From positions 24,984 through 88,983 of the forward strand of contig NZ_NFJT01000012.1 of assembly GCF_002160015.1 (NCBI RefSeq): DNA of 64,000 nucleotides, read 5' to 3'. Made by a program: the position numbers and the translations under genes. The notes beneath the pieces are model-generated. The model ran no database searches. It saw only the letters and a list, made by a program, of their open reading frames with translations, and was not told the origin of the DNA. This document shows, piece by piece, positions 51,818-61,240 of this stretch (positions within the stretch are counted from its first letter, which is position 1; each line of letters begins with the position of its first letter). The DNA comes from Anaerofilum sp. An201 (GTDB lineage: Bacteria; Bacillota; Clostridia; Oscillospirales; Ruminococcaceae).

Positions 51818-52992
51818 TTCGTATCCTCCATTTCTTCCTCCGGTTCCGGTTCGTCCTCGTTGATATACTCCTCCTCATCCGCAAAATCATAGTCGTCCGG
51901 GTCTGCGCTGACCTTGGACGCCTGCTTGGGACGGATAAACTTGATATAGGCGAAGGCTCCGCCGCCGCCCAGCACCACCAGCGCCAGGACCAGCGCCAGG
52001 GCGCCCATGCCCCCGGACTTCTCCGCCTCCGGCTCCGGTTCGGGTTCCGGCTCCGGCTCCGCGCCGGCGCACTCGGCCATATTCACCGCGCACACCTCGC
52101 AGGAGGTGTTCACCGCCCCGGCCTGGCATTTCTCCGTACAGGTGCAGGCCGCCGGGGCCTCCTGGCCCTCTCCATCCTCCATCAGGGCAAGGAGGTCCGC
52201 CTCGTCCACCTGGTTCAGGAAGTGGACGGTCTGCGCCCCCTCGTCATCCCGGTCGATGATGAGATAGAACACGTTGCCGCCTTTTGTCTCCACCGTGATG
52301 AACTGCTTGCCGGAGGATGTCCCGCCCAGGTCGTCAATGAGGGACAGGTTCCCATCCGGGGTCAGGGCTGCCCCTCCGCCCCCGGAGAGGCCGGAGGCGA
52401 ACAGCTCCAGCAGGGCGGAGAGGTCCGTCCCGTCCAGGGAGAGGGAGAAGCTGCCCGTGTCCGTGATGGTCAGGTAGTCGGAATGAACATAGCCCTCCCG
52501 CTCCGGCAGAAGCACCTTGACCCATTCGCCCTCGGTGCCGATGACTTCTACCTGCGCCCCATCGGGAAGCTGGGTGAAGGCGTCGTTATCCAGCCCAGCG
52601 CCGGTTCGGACATTCAGGTTGCCGCCGCAGGTGGTCACGGTGCCGGTCTGCTGGGTTTCCCATTTCTCCGTGTCAGGGGTGAACAGGATACCGTCATCGG
52701 TGACAGTCACAGTCCCCAGGCCGCCCAGCAGTTCGGTGATCTGGTCCAGGGCGTCCCCGTCTGCCTCCGTGTTATTGTCCGCGCTATCATCGCCGGCGGG
52801 ATCTTCCTCATCAGTGATAGTGACCTCCGGGGCCTCGGCGTCCTCCGCAGGGTCCGCCTCCGTCCCGGCAGTTTCGGTGTAGTAGGGTTCGCCCTCCCCA
52901 CCGCCGGCGAAAGCGGGGACAGCAAAGGCCGTGGCACAGAGCGCCACGGCCAGGGCCGCCGTAAACAGGCGGATGATCTTCTTATTCTTCAT
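51814..52992 (-). CDS. DUF4366 secreted membrane-anchored protein with SH3b domain
   Basis: 392 residues from the ATG at 52992 (GGAGG 9 nt upstream). A signal peptide (to ~25), acidic linker, bacterial SH3 domain (~125-180: [30 protein letters not shown]), DUF4366-type region, a Cys cluster ([19 protein letters not shown]) , Glu-Pro repeats and a C-terminal helix. It is a transfer-apparatus surface protein of unknown exact role, likely contacting peptidoglycan. Confidence 0.85.
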   Translation of the reverse strand: MKNKKIIRLFTAALAVALCATAFAVPAFAGGGEGEPYYTETAGTEADPAEDAEAPEVTITDEEDPAGDDSADNNTEADGDALDQITELLGGLGTVTVTDDGILFTPDTEKWETQQTGTVTTCGGNLNVRTGAGLDNDAFTQLPDGAQVEVIGTEGEWVKVLLPEREGYVHSDYLTITDTGSFSLSLDGTDLSALLELFASGLSGGGGAALTPDGNLSLIDDLGGTSSGKQFITVETKGGNVFYLIIDRDDEGAQTVHFLNQVDEADLLALMEDGEGQEAPAACTCTEKCQAGAVNTSCEVCAVNMAECAGAEPEPEPEPEPEAEKSGGMGALALVLALVVLGGGGAFAYIKFIRPKQASKVSADPDDYDFADEEEYINEDEPEPEEEMEDTK

Positions 52993-53263
52993 ACTCGGTA
53001 TCCTCCATCTCATTCTCGCCGGGGTCCGCCGCGGCCTCCGCCTCCATCATGCTCTCCGGCAGGGTGATAAGGCCGCTGGCGTAGGCCTTCAGGAAGGCCG
53101 TCAGCTCCCGATTATCCATCTTCACCGCCTTGACCATGCGGACGATCTCCAGGTTCTCCTCCTCGGTGAGCTGGGCCTCCAGGGTACGGAGGCGCTTCTG
53201 CTGCTCGGAGATTTTCTCCTTGGTCTTTTCAATGTCACGGCGGATCTTCTCAACAGTTGCCAT
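52982..53263 (-). CDS. DUF4315 coiled-coil protein
   Basis: 93 residues from the ATG at 53263 (AAAGGAGTTTTGCACAC upstream). It is almost entirely helical: [31 protein letters not shown], then an acidic C-terminus. It overlaps the DUF4366 gene by 11 bp and the PAPS-reductase-like gene by 14 bp. A typical small ICE protein; function unknown. Confidence 0.8.
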   Translation of the reverse strand: MATVEKIRRDIEKTKEKISEQQKRLRTLEAQLTEEENLEIVRMVKAVKMDNRELTAFLKAYASGLITLPESMMEAEAAADPGENEMEDTEYEE

Positions 53264-53984
53264 GTGTGCAAAACTCCTTTCCATATCGTTCTTTCCATGA
53301 ATAGTTACGGCCCAGGCCCTGGACCGTTTTCAAATTGGGGCGGGCGTTGTCCTCCAGGGCGATGGCCCTTCGGAACAGGTCCGGGTGGTGATCCCGCAGA
53401 TAGATGATCTCCTCCGCCCGCATACTGGGGCAGAAGAAGCAGGAGGATTTGCCCGGCTGGGGCAGGCCCGCATCTTCAATGGCCTGCATACAAGCCGCCC
53501 GGTCCCATCCCCACTCCATCAGGGGATACCACTTGCTGTACTTGGGGTCGGCCAGGTCGCCCAGCAGCACCTTGTCGCTGCGGTAGCCCTCGCCGGCGTC
53601 GTAGCCGATGAACTTCACCACCCGTTTGCCCGCCGCCCATACCTTTTGGCAGGGCAAATAGTGATTGCAGAACTTTTCCTGCGGCCCGATCTTGTGTTTC
53701 AGGGAACACCGCTTGAAGCCGTAGGCGATGGAGGGCAGGGTGCCGCTCTGCAAACACTCCTGCTCCAGGGTCAGCCGCTTGCCGTCCCGCGTGGTCTTGT
53801 AGACTCTGGTGATGGGCGGCATCCCGTGGTCCTTCAGCCATCGGTCCATGACGTCCAGGTAGGCATAGGTGTGGGGATGCTCCGCCCCGGTATCCGCAAA
53901 GAGGATCAGGTCCACCGGGATGCGGTGCTGGTGCAGGCCGATCAAAAGGGCGGTGCTGTTGACACCGCCCCCGTAGGAAACCAT
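53250..53984 (-). CDS. PAPS-reductase-like PP-loop protein
   Basis: 244 residues. The PP-loop is SYGGGVNSTALL at residues 3-14; LFADTGAEHPHTYAYLD is the phosphosulfate-reductase-like helix; Cys pairs occur at FKRCSLKHK and SSCFFCPSMRAEEI. Catalytic use of ATP or PAPS to activate sulfur is the family chemistry; close relatives in ICEs are untested. The start is uncertain, because the best ribosome site (GGGAGGTGG) is 14 nt from the ATG. Confidence 0.82.
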   Translation of the reverse strand: MVSYGGGVNSTALLIGLHQHRIPVDLILFADTGAEHPHTYAYLDVMDRWLKDHGMPPITRVYKTTRDGKRLTLEQECLQSGTLPSIAYGFKRCSLKHKIGPQEKFCNHYLPCQKVWAAGKRVVKFIGYDAGEGYRSDKVLLGDLADPKYSKWYPLMEWGWDRAACMQAIEDAGLPQPGKSSCFFCPSMRAEEIIYLRDHHPDLFRRAIALEDNARPNLKTVQGLGRNYSWKERYGKEFCTHGNC

Positions 53985-54006
53985 ATTGATGCTTTACCAC
54001 CTCCCA

Positions 54007-55905
54007 TCAGTTGTACGGCGGCCGGCCGTAGGCATAAAAGTGTGATTGCCAGTAGCTGGTGTTCAAATTGGTGTAGGAAATCGGATCTCCACAGTGCAAC
54101 ATCATATTGTCGCCCACATAGATGCCCACATGGGAGATACCGCTGGTGTCATAGGTGCCCACAAAGAACACCAGGTCGCCCGGCTGGGGGTCGGAGACCG
54201 GCGTGGAGATGTTATAGAGCCCCTGGGCGCCCAGCCGCCCGGTGTTGCACAGGCCGGTATTGGTCAGCACATAGCTGACGAAGCCGGAACAGTCAAAGGA
54301 GGTCTCCGGGCTGCTCCCGCCCCAGACATAAGGGTATCCCAGGTATTTCTCCGCCTCGGTGATGAGGGTGGCGAACCGCTCATCCGTCAGGTACTCGGCG
54401 GGAATGTCCCAGGCCGTGGGCGGGTTCTCAATGTACTTGCCCACATACCCGGAGGACGGGAACAGGTCCGGTCGGTTGCCCAGGGTGGACATATACACGG
54501 CGTACATGGAGAGCTGGTCCTCGCCCATGATATAGACCGGCACATGGGAGAGGTCGAAATTCTCCAGCGTGACGGTGCAGATGTACCAGGTGTAGGGAAC
54601 CTCTACCTCGTACTCGTTGCCCTCGCTGTCCGTCCTCGTTTCTGTCCGATACCGTGTTTCAGTGGTCACGGTCTCGGTGAGGATGTACTGCTTGTCAAAG
54701 AGCATTTCCAGATCCCCTTGCACCTCGTCCAGGGTGAACACCCCCTCGTGAAGCGCCGACAGGATGGACAGCAGCACATAGGGGTCATGCTCGATCTCGT
54801 CCAGATCAAAGTGGTACTCGTCGTAGTCGTGGGTGGCCTCGTAGGTGTTCAGATATTCTTGCAGCTCCGCCTCCATCTCGCAGTAGGCGGCCTCGGCCCC
54901 GGTCAGGTCCGCGTCCTCCGAAAGATAGGAGGAGGCCACCAGGCCGGAAGTCCCGCCCCCGAACATGGAGGTGCAGGACTGCATCAGCCCCATGATGAGC
55001 ATGAGGATCAAGCCAATCCCGCCCACAATGAGGAGGGTGTGTTTGTTCTTGGTGACGAAGCCGCCCAGCTTCTGGGCGATGGTCCCGCCGCCCTTCTTCG
55101 CTGCGGAGGCGGCGGTCTGGGACGCCTTGCCCGCGGCCTGGGCTGCGCCGGTTCCTGCCCGGTGGGCGGCGGCGTACTGTTTTTGCAGCCGTTTCTTCTG
55201 CCACAGGCGGGAGATGGGGTTACTGGACGCAAGCTGGGGATTTTCCATGACGGACTTCCGCCAGTAGAAATCGGCATTGGATTTCACCGCTGCCTGCTCC
55301 GCCTGTTTCACATCCCGCCAGGGTTTCAGTTTCCGGTCCGTGCGTGCCTGATGGATACGCCGGCCGCCATAGCCCACGGCCTTCTCGATCTGCCGCTCCC
55401 CCAGGTGGCCGGCCTGGACGCCGGAATTTTCACCCTCCACCTTGCTCACTTCGCTGTGGAGGGTGGACTTCACCTCCTGCACCGGCCGGGATAAGGGGTT
55501 GCCATGCTCCTTACCGGGAGGCTTCACGGGGACGGCGGCCTTTGCCGCGTCCAGCTTATCCGCCGCCTTGTCCGACTTGCGGACAGCTTTTTTCAGCTCC
55601 GGCGCCGCCCGGTCTGCCTCCGAAAACTGCAAACGGGAAGAAGGGCGGTCCCTGGCCGCCTCACCCTCCCGGAAGGTGTCGCGCCGCTTGCGCCGCGCTT
55701 TTTTCGCCTGGCGCCGTTCCACATGACCCGCCGCCTCGTCCGCCGCCCGGTTCAATGCTCCCGCCGTTTCATCCGCAGAAGAATAATCCTGCTCCGGGGG
55801 ACGGTCTGAAATATGGGTGGCCTCTCCAGTCACCAGGTTCACCGAGATGGCCCCATCACGGGTCATCTTCTGCGTCTCCTTTTCGGAGGCTTTCCATTCC
55901 TGCAT
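54007..55905 (-). CDS. NlpC/P60 (C40) cell-wall hydrolase of the transfer system, CD1107/CD1108-like
   Basis: 632 residues. A long basic/Ala-rich cytoplasmic part (~1-290), a membrane helix (~292-312), an extracytoplasmic helical domain and a C-terminal NlpC/P60 domain with Cys in FDCSGFVSY and His in SHVGIYVGD. It locally opens peptidoglycan for the conjugation channel (VirB1 role). AGGAGGTGACGGATAA precedes the ATG. Confidence 0.9.
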   Translation of the reverse strand: MQEWKASEKETQKMTRDGAISVNLVTGEATHISDRPPEQDYSSADETAGALNRAADEAAGHVERRQAKKARRKRRDTFREGEAARDRPSSRLQFSEADRAAPELKKAVRKSDKAADKLDAAKAAVPVKPPGKEHGNPLSRPVQEVKSTLHSEVSKVEGENSGVQAGHLGERQIEKAVGYGGRRIHQARTDRKLKPWRDVKQAEQAAVKSNADFYWRKSVMENPQLASSNPISRLWQKKRLQKQYAAAHRAGTGAAQAAGKASQTAASAAKKGGGTIAQKLGGFVTKNKHTLLIVGGIGLILMLIMGLMQSCTSMFGGGTSGLVASSYLSEDADLTGAEAAYCEMEAELQEYLNTYEATHDYDEYHFDLDEIEHDPYVLLSILSALHEGVFTLDEVQGDLEMLFDKQYILTETVTTETRYRTETRTDSEGNEYEVEVPYTWYICTVTLENFDLSHVPVYIMGEDQLSMYAVYMSTLGNRPDLFPSSGYVGKYIENPPTAWDIPAEYLTDERFATLITEAEKYLGYPYVWGGSSPETSFDCSGFVSYVLTNTGLCNTGRLGAQGLYNISTPVSDPQPGDLVFFVGTYDTSGISHVGIYVGDNMMLHCGDPISYTNLNTSYWQSHFYAYGRPPYN

Positions 55906-56922
55906 TTATCCGTCACCTCCTCCGTAGGGGCAGATGCTGGCGCACGCCCCGGTCTCTATCAGGGAAATGTAGTGAAAAATGGGATAGGCCTGGGGCGGGC
56001 AGACTGCGTTCCCCAGGGTTTTCAGCCGCAGCGCCCGATCCTTCGTGTCCTCGGTCATGCGGGGGACGCCTTCGGGCTCGGCACGCCATAGGATGCGTCC
56101 ATCCATTTCGGGGGGAATCCCATAAGCCATTCCACCCAGTCCGGGTTCAGCGCCGTTTTGTCCGAGGTCGGGAGTTCCTGCTTTGCCATTTGCGCCGCCA
56201 AGCTCCCGGCGCATTTCTTGCGGATAAGGGTCTGCGACTTCATATCCGACAGGAATCCGTCCGCCGCCATTGGCGTCAAGTAGAATACCGCCGCCGACAG
56301 GGACAGGCTCCAGATTGTTCCATCCTTGTTCCGCTTGCGGAAGATCCCGTTGTCCGACAGGAACACATCCAGGTTGGCAGCGTCCCGGCAGGTGGATTTG
56401 TCGGAGGCAAGGGGCGTGGGAAACATCAGCCGCGACGATAAAAGTTCGCTGGCGCTCATGCCATGCGCCGACGCCGCAAGCCGGAAATACGAATGGGAGA
56501 ACAGCGTATCCCGCTTTTGCCAGGTCAAAAATCGTTTTGTCGAGCCCCATATTGATGAAGCCAGCAACATTTTCCCCAAGCACCCAACGGGGCCGCAGTT
56601 CGGCAATAACGCGGCACATTTCCGGCCACAGGTAGCGTTCATCCGCAAAGCCACGCCGCTTTCCTGCGGTGGAAAAGGGCTGACAGGGGAAGCCGCCGGA
56701 AATGATGGTGACTGTTTCAAGTCCTGTTTTCTCAAAAAACGCCTCCTTCGTAAATGTGGTGATGTCCCGGAACTTCGGCACATCCGGCCAGTGCTGCTCC
56801 AGGATAGAATAGGGGTAGTCCGCCCATTCACATTGGCAGACGGTCTCGAATCCGGCTGCCTCCGCCGCCAGGTCCAGACCGCCGATGCCAGAGAACAGGC
56901 TTACATGGGTCAGACGCTCCAT
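55906..56922 (-). CDS. DNA (cytosine-5) methyltransferase of the ICE
   Basis: 338 residues. Motif I LFSGIGGLDLAAE, motif IV GGFPCQPFS with catalytic Cys, motif VI GENVAGF, motif VIII-like HERQRTFIVA, and C-terminal motif X RLKTLGNAVCPPQAYPIF. The middle (~175-300) looks atypical in this frame, while the +1 frame over the same bases holds FPTPLASD and NPDWVEWLMGFP, motifs usual in related enzymes. It probably shields transferred DNA from host restriction; target site unknown. Confidence 0.85.
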   Translation of the reverse strand: MERLTHVSLFSGIGGLDLAAEAAGFETVCQCEWADYPYSILEQHWPDVPKFRDITTFTKEAFFEKTGLETVTIISGGFPCQPFSTAGKRRGFADERYLWPEMCRVIAELRPRWVLGENVAGFINMGLDKTIFDLAKAGYAVLPFVFPACGVGAWHERQRTFIVAADVSHAPCLRQIHLPGRCQPGCVPVGQRDLPQAEQGWNNLEPVPVGGGILLDANGGGRIPVGYEVADPYPQEMRRELGGANGKAGTPDLGQNGAEPGLGGMAYGIPPEMDGRILWRAEPEGVPRMTEDTKDRALRLKTLGNAVCPPQAYPIFHYISLIETGACASICPYGGGDG

Positions 56923-57545
56923 ACCTCATCCCCTTCAAGGCCGTCATCCTGGGAATCGTCCTCCACTTCCTCCAGCGGAATCAGGTTATGACGCTTGATG
57001 ATGGCCTCCTCCAGGGTATCATGCGCGACGCCGCTGCCCTCCGGGAGCCCCAGGCTGCGGTAGATCCGCTTCATCTCTTTCTCATAATTGCCGGCCCGCT
57101 TTTTCAAGCGGAGAAAATCCTTCTCCGTCTCCGCCTCCGACAGGCGGCGGGCCAGGGAATGATAGAGAACGATCAGGTTGTAGATGTCGCCCACCAGCAT
57201 ACGGAAACCGCTGCCGGGGATGATGTACTCATCCCGATATTTCTTGGGCTTCGGCTCCTCCTCCGGAACCACCTCCACCTCGTCCAGCTCCTTGTCCATG
57301 AGCCCCTTCAAATCCTTGGGGTCGCCGAACACCAGATAGCGGCCGGGAATGCCCCAGCTCTGGAACTTCTCCTCGGCGATCTCACCGTACCGCTTCGCCG
57401 TGTCCAGCACATGGAACACATCCTCCTCGTCCTTGACGCGGCCAGCCAGAAAAGCGAGCTGGTGGAGGAGCCCATACAGGTGGACCTCATCGTTGATGTG
57501 GGAGAGATAGGTCTTGCCGTTGATGACATACAGTTTGTTTTTCAT
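56910..57545 (-). CDS. conserved ICE protein of unknown function
   Basis: 211 residues from the ATG at 57545 (AACGGAGGCGTGAAT upstream); longer frame upstream lies inside the VirB4-like gene and is not supported. Mostly helical, acidic at the C-terminus (EEVEDDSQDDGLEGDEVWSV). It begins with MKNKLYVINGKTYLSHI. It sits between the VirB4-like ATPase and the methyltransferase gene. No recognised domain. Confidence 0.72.
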   Translation of the reverse strand: MKNKLYVINGKTYLSHINDEVHLYGLLHQLAFLAGRVKDEEDVFHVLDTAKRYGEIAEEKFQSWGIPGRYLVFGDPKDLKGLMDKELDEVEVVPEEEPKPKKYRDEYIIPGSGFRMLVGDIYNLIVLYHSLARRLSEAETEKDFLRLKKRAGNYEKEMKRIYRSLGLPEGSGVAHDTLEEAIIKRHNLIPLEEVEDDSQDDGLEGDEVWSV

Positions 57546-57547
57546 AT

Positions 57548-59971
57548 TCACGCCTCCGTTTCCGCCGCGTGCTCCACCTCGCTGGGTTTGGTGGTGAGCA
57601 GCTTGTAAAGCTCCGTATCCTTGGGGAAGTCGTCCGCAAAGGGCAGGATGACATTGTTGAAGAACAGCAGCCCATGGCCCGGCTCGGAATTGGTCACATA
57701 GGCAAGCTGTTCCGCCGAAATGCCCAGCCGCTCCGCCAAAATCTTGCGGTCTCCGGCGGCCTGGTTGAGCATATAGATGAAATCGCTGTTTTCCAGGATG
57801 TTCTCGATCTCCGGGGAGGAGAGCAGGTCCTTGGGGTTCTGGGTCGCCCCGGTGGGCACCCCGCCCCATTTTCTAAACCGTTTCCAGATCTCCGCCGAAT
57901 AGGCCGCCGTCTGCTCCTCCTTCAGCAGGAGGTGGAACTCGTCCACGAAATACCAGGTGGAGCGCCCAATGGCCCGGTTGATGGTGACGGTGTTCCACAC
58001 CGCATCCTGGACAATGAGCATCCCCGGCTTTTTCAGGTTTTTGCCCAGACCCTTGATGTCAAAGCAGACCAGCCGGTTGCGGATGTCCACGGTAGTGCGG
58101 TGATTAAAGAAGTTCAGCGAACCGTTCACATACAGATCCAGCGCCTGGGCCACCCGGTCGGCCTCCGGGATGCCCTGCGCCAGCAGCGCCTCCATCAGGT
58201 CGCCCAGGATGGGCATATTCTCCGGCCGGGGGTCTGCGAAGTAGGGCTGGTAGATCTTCTGCACCGCCCGGTCGATGACCGTTTTCTCGATGGCCTCCAG
58301 TCCCGTCTTGCTCCCCATGATGAGCTCGCAGAAGGACAGGACAAAATCACTTTTCAGCGCCAGGGGGTTCTCCTCGTCTGAATAGTTGAGGTTGATGTCC
58401 AGGGGGTTCACATAGTCGGTGCTGGACGGGGACAGCCGGATGACCTGCCCGCCCAGCCGGCGCACCAGGGGCGAATACTCGTCCTCCGGGTCGCAGATGA
58501 TGACATTATCTTTTGTGGTCAGGATGATGAAAGTGATCTCCCGCTTACAGCTCATGGACTTGCCGCTTCCCGGCGTGCCGAACACCAGCCCGTTGGGGCT
58601 CCTGGACTGTTTACGGTCCAGAAGGATCATGTTGTTGGAGAGGGCGTTCAGGCCGTAGTACATGGCGTCCCCGCCCATAAACAGCTCCTGGGTGACGAAG
58701 GGGACGAACACCGCCAGGGCCGATGTGGTGAGGCTGCGTTCGATCTTGATACGGTTGAGCCCCAGGGGAAGGCTGCTCATCAGCCCGTCCTCCTGCTGGA
58801 AGTCCAGCCGGGTGAGGAGGCAGTTGTAGGTCTGCGCCACGCTGGCCGCCTGGGACACGGCGATCTCCAGCTTCTGTTTTGTCTCCGCCATGTGCATGAC
58901 CAGGAAGGTCAGATTGAACATTCGCTCATTCCTGCTTTGCAGGTCCTGGAGGATGGTCTTTGCTGCGCCGCCGTAGGTGGCAAGGTCGCTGGGGAGGATG
59001 TCCATGTCATATCCGCTCCGCACCGCCCGCTTCTGCTCCGCAATCTTCATGGCGTCCAGGTCGGTGATCTTGCGCTTGACCATCTTGATGGCCTCATTCT
59101 GGTTGATGCCCCGGATGTGCATGGTCACCAGGATGTTGCCCTCGGTCTCCATGAACTCCGCCAAAATGCGGTCGTGGATCTCCGGGGCGGTGATCTGCAA
59201 AAAGCTCACCGCCCCATACATCTCCCCAATGCGGAAGGTGCGGGTCTCCCCGAAGTGGAAGGAGGACGGGGCGATGAAGTCCTTGACCGAAAGGCCGCTG
59301 GGCGCCAGCCAGTCCCAATCGAAGGCGAACTTCCCGCCCTCCGGGTGAAGGATGCCGTGAAGCAGCTCCAGCCGCTCCTTCCCGTCCAGCACATGGGCGG
59401 CGGCGCCCATGACCTTGAAGCGGTTGAGGGTGTCGGTCTCGATACGGGCGAAGCGCGCCCGCGCCGCGGGAAGGTTTTCCGCCTCGATGGTCAGGGTCAC
59501 ATACTTGTTTTTCACATAGCCGTTGCTGCCCCGCTCATACTGGAAGCGGAGTATCCCCGCCGCGTCCTCCCGGACGGGGTCCAGGTCGTCCCCCTGGGGG
59601 CGGATGCCGAACAGGTCCTCCTCCGGCCCATGCTCCACATACCGGCTGCTGAGCGATACCTGCACCCCAATGGTGGGGTCGTAGCCGTTGTAGAAATCGC
59701 AGAGGTGTTCAAAAATATCTCGCTGGTCCTCCGGCGAAGCCAGGCGGTAGTTGACGTCCTCGAAGGCGATGGTCTTGGAGAAGGTCCCGCCCTCCAGCCG
59801 GCACAGGCCGTCCGGGAACATATTGCGGAAGGGGATGCTGTCCTGCACCGTATGGGCTTTCCCGTCCCCCTTGGCCTGCCGGACCACCGCCTCGATCTGC
59901 TTACGCTCGGCGCGGGTCAGCTTGCGCCTTGCCCCTGCCGGTTTTGCGGGTCTTGCCGTTTTTGCCTGCAA
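57548..59971 (-). CDS. VirB4/TraE-like conjugation ATPase
   Basis: 807 residues from a TTG with AGGAGG upstream. The N-terminal half is the VirB4 membrane-apparatus domain; Walker A FGTPGSGKSMSCKREI is near residue 470 and Walker B-type WYFVDEFHLLLKEE near 648. It powers assembly and transport of the conjugative type IV secretion channel. It overlaps the PrgI-like gene by 71 bp, so translation is coupled. Confidence 0.92.
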   Translation of the reverse strand: MQAKTARPAKPAGARRKLTRAERKQIEAVVRQAKGDGKAHTVQDSIPFRNMFPDGLCRLEGGTFSKTIAFEDVNYRLASPEDQRDIFEHLCDFYNGYDPTIGVQVSLSSRYVEHGPEEDLFGIRPQGDDLDPVREDAAGILRFQYERGSNGYVKNKYVTLTIEAENLPAARARFARIETDTLNRFKVMGAAAHVLDGKERLELLHGILHPEGGKFAFDWDWLAPSGLSVKDFIAPSSFHFGETRTFRIGEMYGAVSFLQITAPEIHDRILAEFMETEGNILVTMHIRGINQNEAIKMVKRKITDLDAMKIAEQKRAVRSGYDMDILPSDLATYGGAAKTILQDLQSRNERMFNLTFLVMHMAETKQKLEIAVSQAASVAQTYNCLLTRLDFQQEDGLMSSLPLGLNRIKIERSLTTSALAVFVPFVTQELFMGGDAMYYGLNALSNNMILLDRKQSRSPNGLVFGTPGSGKSMSCKREITFIILTTKDNVIICDPEDEYSPLVRRLGGQVIRLSPSSTDYVNPLDINLNYSDEENPLALKSDFVLSFCELIMGSKTGLEAIEKTVIDRAVQKIYQPYFADPRPENMPILGDLMEALLAQGIPEADRVAQALDLYVNGSLNFFNHRTTVDIRNRLVCFDIKGLGKNLKKPGMLIVQDAVWNTVTINRAIGRSTWYFVDEFHLLLKEEQTAAYSAEIWKRFRKWGGVPTGATQNPKDLLSSPEIENILENSDFIYMLNQAAGDRKILAERLGISAEQLAYVTNSEPGHGLLFFNNVILPFADDFPKDTELYKLLTTKPSEVEHAAETEA

Positions 59972-60323
59972 TCGTTCTCACCTCCTGTTCCAATTCGTAC
60001 TGCCGCGCCAGGGCGGAGTACAGGTTGTTGGTCTGGTAGATCCGCGTCTTTGGGCGGATAAATTTATTCTCAATGAGGTGTCCCAGGAACACCTCCAGGG
60101 GCTGCCCGTTCTTCTCATACATGGCGAACAGGAAGAAGGGCAGCATCACCAGGATCATGCACAGGGCCGCCGTGGTGGTGCCCAGCGCCTCCTTGGTCAA
60201 AAAGAAAAGCGGCACGCCGATAATTGCTGCCGCCCCGAAACATATCACCTGCCGTTTGGTCAGCCCGAACAGGACCTTGCTCTGTACCTTGCTCAGGTCC
60301 TTCGGGATCGTTACATAGGCCAA
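59901..60323 (-). CDS. PrgI-family membrane protein (VirB3-like)
   Basis: 140 residues from a TTG (AAAGGAGGTG 6 nt upstream). Two hydrophobic helices (ICFGAAAIIGVPLFFL; TTAALCMILVMLPFFLFAMYE) after the conserved IPKDLSKVQSKVLFGLTKRQ. PrgI proteins pair with VirB4 at the membrane. Confidence 0.88.
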   Translation of the reverse strand: MAYVTIPKDLSKVQSKVLFGLTKRQVICFGAAAIIGVPLFFLTKEALGTTTAALCMILVMLPFFLFAMYEKNGQPLEVFLGHLIENKFIRPKTRIYQTNNLYSALARQYELEQEVRTIAGKNGKTRKTGRGKAQADPRRA

Positions 60324-61226
60324 TCAATGCACCTCCTTTTTCATGGGAGCATAGTCCTTGAAATCTTTTACCGTGTGGAAAATCCGTTTGTTGTTCACCC
60401 ACCGCTGAAGATGGCGGGTGATCTTTGGAGCGGTGGGACGCTCGTAGATCATTACATAGGGGTCATACCCCAGGGCCCGCAGGGTGTTCACCCGGTAGAG
60501 GTCCTGCTCATGGGTGCTGCCGTAGTTGGTCAGCACATACACCCGCCGGTTGCGGTCGCTTCGGATGGCGGTATGCGCCACAAAGCGTTTGAAGTGCTCC
60601 GTCAAGTCCTCCTCCGGGTTGTCCCAGGCGAAATGCACCGCCTTGGTCCGCACCTTGTTCAGCAGGGCGATGTTGTCCGGGTTCGTCAGCCGGATGTCCA
60701 GCCCCTGGGTGAAGTCCACCAGCGCCCGGCTGGCGGCAAGCTGTTCCAGAAGCGCCTCATGATCCGGGCAGGCCAGCAGGTTGGGGTCCAGCAGTTTGAT
60801 CTCATCCTCACCGCGCCAAAATTCAGAAAGGTCAGCGACTTTGACGCTCCTGCGTCCCTCCTTGCCGCTGACGATGCAAAATCCGCAGTTCCTCGGACAG
60901 CCCCGGCTCAAAAAGCCGTAGGCCGTTCCCAAAAACCGCGGATACAAAAAGTAGTCCGGCCGGATGTGCTCGATCTCATAGGGGAGGTCTTTTCCGCCCG
61001 GCCCGTAGCCGGTGCCGCCTTGGATGACCTTCTCCGCGTTGTTCACCACGATGGTGTCCTTGGAGTAGGTGTCCGTGAACACCCGGCTCTTGTAAACCAG
61101 GTCATAGCGTCCCTTGGGGCTCCACCACTCCACCCGGTCGCCCCGCCTGGTATGGTACTCGGAGAGCTTCATCAGGCAGAGGTTGGGAAAGTTGTGGGAG
61201 TCCACGTCTATCAATCCTATTTTCAA
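60324..61226 (-). CDS. radical SAM protein within the transfer operon
   Basis: 300 residues. The cluster motif is GCPRNCGFCIVSGKEG (~110-125), preceded by a B12-binding-like Rossmann half (MKIGLIDVDSHNFPNLCLMKLSEYH). The C-terminal domain has VLTNYGSTHEQDLYRVN. It ends 1 bp before the PrgI-like start. Family chemistry is radical-based methylthiolation or similar; its substrate in an ICE is unknown. Confidence 0.82.
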   Translation of the reverse strand: MKIGLIDVDSHNFPNLCLMKLSEYHTRRGDRVEWWSPKGRYDLVYKSRVFTDTYSKDTIVVNNAEKVIQGGTGYGPGGKDLPYEIEHIRPDYFLYPRFLGTAYGFLSRGCPRNCGFCIVSGKEGRRSVKVADLSEFWRGEDEIKLLDPNLLACPDHEALLEQLAASRALVDFTQGLDIRLTNPDNIALLNKVRTKAVHFAWDNPEEDLTEHFKRFVAHTAIRSDRNRRVYVLTNYGSTHEQDLYRVNTLRALGYDPYVMIYERPTAPKITRHLQRWVNNKRIFHTVKDFKDYAPMKKEVH

Positions 61227-61240
61227 TCAGCCACCCCCCT

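Noticed and set aside
47635..51892. Long rightward open frames opposite ardA and topB
   Set aside because: Antisense shadows of well-supported genes, rich in Leu/Gly/His runs.
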